The position numbers and the translations under genes were made by a program. DNA of 11,986 bases, from the NCBI GenBank assembly GCA_046350595.1, contig JAXMAC010000102.1, forward strand, positions 1-11,986. Reading direction: 5' to 3'. Shown here piece after piece: positions 6,833 through 11,986 of this stretch (within the stretch, counting starts at the first letter, position 1; every line of letters starts with the position of its first letter). The notes beneath the pieces were generated by a model that was not told where the DNA came from, did no database searches, and saw nothing but the letters and a program-made list of their open reading frames with translations. The stretch is from JAHFOW01 sp046350595 (GTDB taxonomy: Bacteria; Planctomycetota; Brocadiia; Brocadiales; Brocadiaceae).

Positions 6833-7295
6833 CCCCCTTTTCATAAAGAAGAATTGGTTGCGGCCTAGCTGCGCCAGGAACAACGTTCCTAATAAAGGTG
6901 TCTATTGCCTGATTGTGAGATTGGTCAGGAATCAACGTATAGAAATAGGAAAACTCGGCGCCTTTGATTTTCCGGCGGGTTTTTACGTCTATGTTGGGAG
7001 CGCCCAGAACAACCTGAAACTCAGAGTTGCACGGCATCTTCAGCAAAAAAAGAAACTCCACTGGCATATCGACTATCTTCTCCGGCACGGAAAGGTAATT
7101 TTTGTTTCTCCCTATGCTGGCGCAAAACACATGGAGTGTGTTTTAAACCGCAAAGTCGGGGGTATAAAGAGTGCAACAATACCGGTGATGGGGTTTGGTT
7201 CGTCTGATTGTTTGTGTGACGCGCATCTTCACTTTTTCAAAAAGAATCCGGAAACCGAAATTTCAGGGATTGGATTAACGTGTAAAGATTATTAA
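6732..7295 (+). CDS. GIY-YIG / DUF123 family small protein, start uncertain
   Basis: The conserved part begins at about 6888 (KGVYCL) and has the DUF123 GIY-YIG pattern: GVYCL, FPAGFYVYVGSA, RVARHL, LHWHIDYLL, ECVL and VMGFGSSDC...HLHFF. DUF123 domains occur alone or fused to endonuclease III; a DNA nuclease or DNA-binding role is assumed from the fold and not shown. This conserved part is about 135 residues, a normal whole length for the family. The frame is open upstream to ATG 6732, which has AGGAGGT at 6714-6720, and to a TTG at 6726 closer to it. The first 35 or so residues (ERLLRSARND...) are translated from the dispersed repeat. A TTG at 6858 with a weak AAGAAG would give a protein of about 145 residues without the repeat. 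The domain is well supported; the start is not. Confidence 0.78.
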   Translation: MGERLLRSARNDNVLCAIKEHSKCHCEGLFRSNRPLFIKKNWLRPSCARNNVPNKGVYCLIVRLVRNQRIEIGKLGAFDFPAGFYVYVGSAQNNLKLRVARHLQQKKKLHWHIDYLLRHGKVIFVSPYAGAKHMECVLNRKVGGIKSATIPVMGFGSSDCLCDAHLHFFKKNPETEISGIGLTCKDY

Positions 7296-7300
7296 TATTC

Positions 7301-7389
7301 AAACAGGTTTCCTGTTTGTAGTAGCGACTTCAGTCGCTTCTGATGATGGACAATATGACGATATGACGACTGAAGTCGTCACTACAAAC
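7301..7389. repeat. Short hairpin and a 76-base inverted-repeat element
   Basis: AAACAGG-TTT-CCTGTTT (7301-7317) overlaps the left arm of a larger element. That element has 23-base arms (7314-7336 and 7367-7389) matching inverted at 21 of 23 positions, with the core CGACTTCAGTCG, around a 30-base centre. It has no coding content and resembles REP/MITE-type palindromes. Confidence 0.8.
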
Positions 7390-7417
7390 TTGAAGTGTAG
7401 GAATTTCAAACCGGGTT

Positions 7418-7450
7418 AACTCTGACAGGGTTTCAAACCCTGTCAGAGTT
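7418..7450. repeat. Perfect 33-base palindrome
   Basis: AACTCTGACAGGGTTT, a single central C (7434), then the exact 16-base reverse complement. It has no T-run after it, so it is probably a dispersed repeat rather than a terminator. Confidence 0.85.
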
Positions 7451-7460
7451 CTGGTTTGTT

Positions 7461-7490
7461 TGTAGAGGCAATTCATGAATTGCCTCTACA
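7461..7490. repeat. Perfect 30-base palindrome containing GGCAATTCATGAATTGCC
   Basis: Fifteen bases (TGTAGAGGCAATTCA) followed at once by their exact reverse complement. Its inner 18 bases equal positions 1-18. It lies 12 bases before the third core element. With the two entries before it and the core copy, it fills the gap between the DUF123 gene and mutS. Confidence 0.85.
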
Positions 7491-7502
7491 TTTTTAAAAG
7501 TC

Positions 7503-7517
7503 GCCGAAGGCCTAATT
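7503..7517. repeat. Core repeat GCCGAAGGCCTAATT, copy 3
   Basis: Identical over 15 bases to the copies at 36-50 and 3970-3984, with AAAAGTC before it and CAAATT after it. Unlike the other two it is not at a gene end; it lies 43 bases before mutS, where it may be part of the leader or promoter region. Confidence 0.75.
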
Positions 7518-7559
7518 CAAATTTATACCGTCATACACAATGAGGTTATTGTTTAAAAT

Positions 7560-10172
7560 ATGATTAACGAAACGCCTGCGATGCGTCAATATAACGAGAT
7601 TAAGAAACAGCACAAGGATGCGCTGCTCTTTTTTCGGATGGGAGATTTTTATGAAATGTTCTTTGAGGATGCAAAGATAGCCTCGAAGGTACTGGGAATT
7701 ACCCTTACTTCCCGTTCCAAAGGCGAGAATGCCATACCTATGGCAGGTGTGCCTCATCATGCCGCTGAGTCGTATATCAGGCGATTGATTAAGGCCGGCC
7801 ACAAGGTAGCTATTTGTGAGCAATTGCAAGAACCCGAAGAGGCCAAAGGCGTCATTGATCGTGGCGTTACCAGGATAATCACACCCGGCACCGTTACTGA
7901 GGACTCCCTCCTGGAAGATAAAAGTAATAACTACTTAATGGCGGCGCTGGAAACGCAGCATCAGGTAGGACTGGCCTGGGTTGATTTGTCCACAGGCCGG
8001 TTTGAGGTTGAGGATATCCAGAAAGATCACCTCCTGAATGAATTCGCCAGACTGAATCCATCGGAGGTATTATTGCCGGAAGAAACGGTAAGGAATAATA
8101 GCGCATTCATTGAAAAAATCCGATCTGAATATAACGGCATGATAACTTCCCGCCCTGACTGGGAATTTTCAAGAGACACCGCATACCGGGTTATTACCGA
8201 ACACTTTGGGATAACATCGCTGGACGGTTTTGGCTGTGAAGATGTTGGTCCGGCGCTGGGTGCTGCTGGCGCTGTTATCCACTATTTGAAGGAGACACAA
8301 AAGACACCGCTCAGGCATATCAGCAAGGTTCAGAGATACCATACCAGCAACAAGATGCTCATGGATAAATCCACCCAGCAGAGTTTGGAACTCACGCAGA
8401 CGATGAGGACTCGCGACCGGGATGGTTCGTTGCTGGGCATGCTTGACCAGACGAAGACCCCCATGGGCGCCCGGCTGCTCAGGGAATGGATGATCAGCCC
8501 ATTAAGGGTGTCTGCGGAGATTAAATTCCGGCAGGTTGGAGTTTGGGAACTCTTTGAAAAGTCAGCGCTCAGACGGGAATTACGCGGCATTTTGAGTAAT
8601 ATCTACGATATTGAGCGGATAACTACAAAGATAAGCTGCGGTCGCGCCAATGGACGTGACCTCATCTCTTTGAAGCAATCTCTTTTAAAACTGCCGGAAC
8701 TCAAGGACAAAGTGGCATTTTGCATCTCGGAAATTTTGATATCCATAGAACAACAGATAGATATCCTGGATGAAATACTTATCCTGATTGAAACTGCCCT
8801 GGTTTCCGATCCCCCTCCAACAATAAAGGATGGAGGAATTATCAGGGAGGGTTATGACGCCTCGCTGGATGAATTACGGTACATCAGTAAAAATGGAAAG
8901 ACTTGGATTGCCAGTTTCCAGGCGCAGGAGATTGCGAGGACAGGCATTAACACGCTCAAAGTTGGTTATAACAAGGTATTTGGATATTACATTGAAATTA
9001 CCAACATGCACAAGGATAATATCCCGCAATCATATATTCGAAAACAGACCCTCAAGAATGCGGAGCGTTTTATCACCCCGGAACTGAAGGATTACGAAAC
9101 GAAGGTGCTAACTGCCGATGAACGCGCAAAGGAGCTGGAGTACGACCTCTTTATTACAATACGTGATCAGATCGGTTCCTTTACCCCGCGACTCCAAAAG
9201 ACGTCTGAAGCAATTGCGCAGCTTGATGTGTTGGCCACCCTTGCTCATAACGCTGCGGAAAACCGATATATCATGCCGGAGATTACCGATGAAAGGGAGT
9301 TAAAGATCACCGAAGGCCGGCATCCTGTGCTCGACCGTAAACTGGGCGGTGAAAGCTTTGTGCCCAATGATATTCAACTGGATGGCATACAGGATACTGT
9401 CATGGTGATTACCGGGCCGAACATGGCAGGAAAAAGCACGTACATTCGTCAAATCGCCCTCCTTGTTGTAATGGCGCAGATGGGGGGGTTTATTCCAGCG
9501 AAAGAAGCGGTTATCGGGGCTGTGGACAGGATATTTACGCGGGTGGGCGCATCGGACGAACTTTCACGGGGACAAAGCACTTTTATGGTGGAAATGAATG
9601 AAACGGCATACATCCTGAACAATGCAACAGACAGAAGTTTAATTATTCTGGACGAGGTGGGGCGCGGCACAAGCACCTTTGACGGTGTAAGCATTGCCTG
9701 GGCTGTAACAGAATATATCTACCAGCATATCCATGCCCGTACGCTCTTTGCTACCCATTATCATGAATTGACTGAGCTGGCATTGCTCTTTCCCGGTGTC
9801 AGGAATTTTAATATCGCCGTGAAGGAGTGGGGAGAAGAGATTATCTTTTTGAGGAAAATCGTAGAGGGGGGGACAGATAAAAGTTACGGAATCCATGTCG
9901 CACGCCTTGCGGGCATACCCAGAGAGGTTGTCCAGAGGGCGCGGATAATACTCAACAACCTTGAGGCCGCAACGCTGGATGTCAATGGCAAGCCAAAATT
10001 TGCGCCAATGAAAACACTTCAGGAAAAAAGGCTGCCACTGCAATTAAAGCTTTTTGCATCAAAGGAAGATAAGGTAATAGAAGATATTAAGAAACTCGAT
10101 ATCTCAAAGATATCACCCCTTGACGCACTGAATAAGCTGGATGATTTGAAGAGGAGATTGGAACAAAGTTGA
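7560..10172 (+). CDS. mutS: DNA mismatch repair protein MutS
   Basis: Full-length MutS, 870 residues (E. coli 853). It recognises mismatches in newly replicated DNA and recruits MutL. The mismatch-reading Phe-x-Glu is F30-Y31-E32 in FFRMGDFYEMF. The ATPase domain has Walker A GPNMAGKST (619-627), Walker B with D698-E699 in ILDEVGRGTST, and the ATHYHEL switch (731-737). QLKLF (828-832) matches the beta-clamp-binding motif, followed by a C-terminal helix-rich tail typical of MutS oligomerisation. The ATG gives the normal N-terminus (TPAMRQYNEIK). GAGGT lies about 13 bases upstream, further than ideal, so initiation may be modest. No mutL is in the window; floA follows 33 bases later. Confidence 0.98.
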   Translation: MINETPAMRQYNEIKKQHKDALLFFRMGDFYEMFFEDAKIASKVLGITLTSRSKGENAIPMAGVPHHAAESYIRRLIKAGHKVAICEQLQEPEEAKGVIDRGVTRIITPGTVTEDSLLEDKSNNYLMAALETQHQVGLAWVDLSTGRFEVEDIQKDHLLNEFARLNPSEVLLPEETVRNNSAFIEKIRSEYNGMITSRPDWEFSRDTAYRVITEHFGITSLDGFGCEDVGPALGAAGAVIHYLKETQKTPLRHISKVQRYHTSNKMLMDKSTQQSLELTQTMRTRDRDGSLLGMLDQTKTPMGARLLREWMISPLRVSAEIKFRQVGVWELFEKSALRRELRGILSNIYDIERITTKISCGRANGRDLISLKQSLLKLPELKDKVAFCISEILISIEQQIDILDEILILIETALVSDPPPTIKDGGIIREGYDASLDELRYISKNGKTWIASFQAQEIARTGINTLKVGYNKVFGYYIEITNMHKDNIPQSYIRKQTLKNAERFITPELKDYETKVLTADERAKELEYDLFITIRDQIGSFTPRLQKTSEAIAQLDVLATLAHNAAENRYIMPEITDERELKITEGRHPVLDRKLGGESFVPNDIQLDGIQDTVMVITGPNMAGKSTYIRQIALLVVMAQMGGFIPAKEAVIGAVDRIFTRVGASDELSRGQSTFMVEMNETAYILNNATDRSLIILDEVGRGTSTFDGVSIAWAVTEYIYQHIHARTLFATHYHELTELALLFPGVRNFNIAVKEWGEEIIFLRKIVEGGTDKSYGIHVARLAGIPREVVQRARIILNNLEAATLDVNGKPKFAPMKTLQEKRLPLQLKLFASKEDKVIEDIKKLDISKISPLDALNKLDDLKRRLEQS

Positions 10173-10205
10173 TGTTAAAGAAATTTTAAAAACAGGAGAA
10201 ATAAT

Positions 10206-11234
10206 ATGTACTATCTGCCGCTTCTTGCAATACCATCGGGCACCTCTCTTTTTTTGTACGGTATCCTTTTTTTGTTTATTGGTCTCTGCGCATTTATTAT
10301 TTTCAGATACGGCTGGCTTTACATTAAGTCAATCGCATCAGACGCCCATGTATCCTTTGCGCAGATGATTGGTATGACCCTCCGCCAGGTTGACGCAAAG
10401 ATTATCGTGGAACACCGTATTATGGCAAAAAAGGCAGGAATTGATATTGCCGCATCCTCTCTTGAGGCGCATTATCTTGCGGGTGGTAATGTGAAAAATG
10501 TCGTGTTCGCACTCATTGCTGCATGCAAGGCGAATATTGACCTGAATTTTGACCATGCATGCGCCATTGACCTTGCAGGGCGGGATGTCTTTGACGCGGT
10601 TAAAACCAGCATTAATCCAAAGGTCATTGACTGTCCCGACACAACAAAAGGATGCGCTACGTTAGACGCAGTAACCAGGGATGGTATTCAATTGAAGGTG
10701 AAGGCACGGGTAACCATTCGCACAAAGATAGATAAACTATTAGGCGGCGCATCAGAAGAAACCATTATTGCGCGCGTTGGAGAAGGAATTATTACAACGT
10801 TGAGCCTTGCTGATACGTACAAAAAAGTGTTGGAATGTCCCGATTCAATTTCAAGACTCGTTTTGGAGAAGGAACTTGATAAGGATACGGCGTTTCAAAT
10901 CCTGTCGATTAATATCTCCAACATTACCGTGGGTGAGAATATTGGCGCAAAACTACAGATAGAACAGGCCGAAACCGATAAGCGGATTGCCCAGGCGGAG
11001 GCTGAAAAACGTCAGGGACTGGCCGTTGCGCGTGAACAGGAAATGAAGGTGGTTGCAGAAGAAAACAAGGCAAAGATATTCGTGGCAGAGGCCGAAGTAT
11101 CCAAGGCCATTGCACAGGCATTCCGTGAAGGGAATCTGGGTATTATGGATTATTATCACCTGAAAAATGTCCAGGCTGACACCGAGATGAAGGCGTCTCT
11201 TTCAAAAACGGGAACGCTGCCTGCGGTAAAGTGA
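10206..11234 (+). CDS. floA: Flotillin-like protein FloA
   Basis: A 342-residue FloA/YqfA family protein, which organises ordered membrane microdomains in bacteria. One hydrophobic segment (about 13-33) anchors it in the membrane. The conserved body includes LEAHYLAGGNV (86-96), AAIDLAGRDVF-like CAIDLAGRDVF (119-129), GIQLKVKARVT (160-170) and ETIIARVGEGI (185-195). An Ala/Glu-rich coiled coil spans about 250-308, and the tail GNLGIMDYYHLKN is typical. A few residues are inserted at about 141-158 (CPDTTKGCATLDAVT), adding two Cys not usual there. AGGAG lies seven bases before the ATG. The usual partner nfeD is not next to it; mutS is upstream and tRNA-Leu downstream. Confidence 0.96.
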   Translation: MYYLPLLAIPSGTSLFLYGILFLFIGLCAFIIFRYGWLYIKSIASDAHVSFAQMIGMTLRQVDAKIIVEHRIMAKKAGIDIAASSLEAHYLAGGNVKNVVFALIAACKANIDLNFDHACAIDLAGRDVFDAVKTSINPKVIDCPDTTKGCATLDAVTRDGIQLKVKARVTIRTKIDKLLGGASEETIIARVGEGIITTLSLADTYKKVLECPDSISRLVLEKELDKDTAFQILSINISNITVGENIGAKLQIEQAETDKRIAQAEAEKRQGLAVAREQEMKVVAEENKAKIFVAEAEVSKAIAQAFREGNLGIMDYYHLKNVQADTEMKASLSKTGTLPAVK

Positions 11235-11254
11235 AGATAAACATAAATTTTCCT

Positions 11255-11282
11255 TTGATTATTGAAAATAAAATATTATACT
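11255..11282 (+). promoter_or_regulatory. Promoter of tRNA-Leu
   Basis: TTGATT (11255-11260), a 16-base spacer and TATACT (11277-11282), ending 10 bases before the tRNA. Transcription should start at about 11289-11290. Confidence 0.65.
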
Positions 11283-11292
11283 AATAACTTAT

Positions 11293-11378
11293 GCCAGAGT
11301 GGTGGAATTGGCAGACACGCCAGACTCAAAATCTGGTCCCCGTCACAGGGGGTAAGGGTTCAACTCCCTTCTCTGGCA
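11293..11378 (+). tRNA. tRNA-Leu, anticodon CAA
   Basis: An 86-base class II tRNA. The acceptor arms GCCAGAG (11293-11299) and CTCTGGC (11371-11377) pair fully, with discriminator A at 11378. The anticodon stem CCAGA/TCTGG holds the loop CTCAAAA, anticodon CAA, which reads UUG. A long variable arm and GGTTCAACTCC in the T arm are present. The 3' CCA is not encoded (ATTT follows). Identity as leucine rests on the anticodon, long variable arm and A73. Confidence 0.97.
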
Positions 11379-11541
11379 TTTATTGAGACTGTCAATCTGG
11401 ATTAGTGTCCTACAAAATACATATTTGCATTAAAAGGGTTAGGGATTTGCGTATTAAAACACACAACGAAGTCTGCAATCCCGAATACGACCTACCAAAT
11501 CCCACCTGGCAAGTGGTTTAGCTCAGGAATTAATTTTATCC

Positions 11542-11570
11542 TTGACGTCTTAATATTATTCTTGTACAGT
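11542..11570 (+). promoter_or_regulatory. Sigma-70 promoter driving the riboswitch leader
   Basis: TTGACG (11542-11547), a 17-base spacer and TACAGT (11565-11570). Transcription should start at about 11577, leaving a leader of about 235 bases before the GTG at 11814. Between the tRNA and this promoter (11379-11541) I see no gene or clear repeat. Confidence 0.7.
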
Positions 11571-11576
11571 TGTAGG

Positions 11577-11597
11577 CACAGTTCACAGTTCACAGTT
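11577..11597 (+). repeat. Three tandem copies of CACAGTT
   Basis: Three exact 7-base units at the predicted transcription start, between the promoter and the riboswitch. Confidence 0.85.
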
Positions 11598-11631
11598 GCT
11601 CGTTACAAAGTAACGTAATAAAAACATTACG

Positions 11632-11709
11632 ATAAAGGCAAACTCAGAGCGATCTGAGGACGCAAAGTAAAGGGTCTTTATTGTAGCGCCGATCCCTTGT
11701 GGTCGGCTT
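11632..11709 (+). ncRNA. Cyclic di-GMP-I riboswitch (GEMM-I)
   Basis: The invariant blocks of this class are present in order: GGCAAA (11637-11642), a six-base stem CTCAGA/TCTGAG capped by the GNRA loop GCGA (11643-11658), and GGACGCAAAG (11658-11667). The outer stem is ATAAAG (11632-11637) with CTTTAT (11676-11681), and the second domain is GCCGA/TCGGC (11688-11707). The class senses the second messenger c-di-GMP. It lies in the leader of the exported protein that starts at 11814. The downstream sequence has a candidate expression platform. Confidence 0.88.
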
Positions 11710-11749
11710 TCAGCGGGAGGATAAATTCCAGCTTTACAATAGATTTTTT
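11677..11749 (+). terminator. Candidate conditional terminator (riboswitch expression platform)
   Basis: TTTATTGTAG (11677-11686) can pair with TTACAATAGA (11734-11743), with two G-U pairs, directly followed by TTTTTT (11744-11749). The left strand overlaps the 3' side of the riboswitch outer stem (11676-11681), so the two helices exclude each other. By this model ligand binding would prevent termination, making an ON switch. The helix is A/T-rich, so its strength is uncertain. Confidence 0.45.
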
Positions 11750-11813
11750 AAAACAACATTTTTTGCAGTATGGCCTTCTTTGTTTTTACCTTTTTCAATG
11801 TAGGAGAGAAATC

Positions 11814-11986
11814 GTGAAACCATACCTGTTTGCAGTCGTAATAGTATCTTTTCTATTTCCTTTCGCCGATTGTGGATACGCTCACGATGACTGCCCTGGG
11901 GAAAATATGCAGGGGGGCAGTACTGCCCCCTGTAATCCTTGTACTTGCGAGGGACAAAATCCTTTTAATCCCTATACGGGGAATGT
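11814..11986 (+). CDS. Exported Cys-rich protein, 5' end only
   Basis: The first 57 codons of a gene that leaves the window. The GTG start has AGGAG seven bases upstream (11802-11806). Residues 1-23 form a Sec signal peptide: MKPY, a hydrophobic run LFAVVIVSFLFPF, and a likely cleavage after GYA. FADC does not fit a lipobox. The next residues hold four Cys in a short span (DDCPGENMQ, then CNPCTCEGQ), followed by NPFNPYTGN. That last string resembles the NPxxxxTGN segment near the start of RHS/YD-repeat surface proteins, but 57 residues cannot prove it. The c-di-GMP riboswitch upstream suggests a surface, adhesion or matrix role. No function is assigned. Confidence 0.75.
   Translation, partial: MKPYLFAVVIVSFLFPFADCGYAHDDCPGENMQGGSTAPCNPCTCEGQNPFNPYTGN

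Noticed and set aside
6690..7130. Minus-strand reading frame opposite the DUF123 gene
   Set aside because: It includes the typical back-translation of the dispersed repeat (SGAKQSF) and shows no known domain; the plus-strand frame has clear DUF123 motifs.
7301..7519. CRISPR array
   Set aside because: The palindromes differ in sequence and are not evenly spaced direct repeats with spacers; no cas genes are present.
11769..11817. 15-codon leader peptide (ATG GCC TTC ... TGA) overlapping the GTG start
   Set aside because: It has no Shine-Dalgarno, and its Phe-rich content has no evident attenuation logic; the downstream GTG with AGGAG explains the region.
11814..11986. Lipoprotein
   Set aside because: The Cys in FPFADC is preceded by Phe-Ala-Asp, which does not fit a lipobox; a signal peptidase I site after GYA is more likely.

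Overview
This window carries eight protein genes, one tRNA gene and one riboswitch, separated by intergenic gaps that are unusually rich in palindromic repeats. The housekeeping genes (tex, mutS, floA, a GcvH-like protein, a DgcN/DgcA pair), the moderate GC content and the repeat load would fit a Gram-negative environmental bacterium. A planctomycete of the anammox group (Brocadiaceae) is my best guess, but it is impression only; no marker gene in the window proves it. I see no phage, plasmid, IS transposase or CRISPR array.

Layout. On the minus strand, from right to left, lies an operon of a GcvH-like protein (6051-6497), a DgcN-type DUF1611 protein (4995-6032) and a DgcA-type epimerase (3988-4998). 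It starts from a near-consensus sigma-70 promoter at 6539-6567. Also on the minus strand are an M20 peptidase-family amidohydrolase (2351-3529) and the transcription accessory protein Tex (46-2199). On the plus strand are a small GIY-YIG/DUF123 protein (about 6732-7295), mutS (7560-10172), floA (10206-11234), tRNA-Leu(CAA) with its own promoter (11293-11378), and a promoter, a c-di-GMP-I riboswitch and the 5' end of an exported Cys-rich protein (11542-11986, running off the window).

How the genes work together. DgcN and DgcA overlap by ATGA and probably form a D-glutamate to L-glutamate route via N-acetylation and epimerisation. The GcvH-like protein ahead of them has Ala where the lipoylated Lys should be, so it is probably not a normal glycine-cleavage carrier. 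MutS and FloA are 33 bases apart and probably cotranscribed, though their functions are unrelated. At the right edge, cyclic di-GMP probably controls an exported surface protein.

Repeats. The gaps hold a 100-bp MITE with 18-bp terminal inverted repeats and a 10-bp (9/10) target duplication just upstream of the amidohydrolase. An inverted pair of roughly 165-185 bp repeats brackets the dgc operon. Three copies of a 15-bp core (GCCGAAGGCCTAATT) each lie beside a palindrome. Several further perfect or near-perfect palindromes occur, mostly between 7301 and 7519. The most notable points are the riboswitch unit, the Lys-less H protein, and repeats that appear to have supplied start regions or a stop codon to genes.
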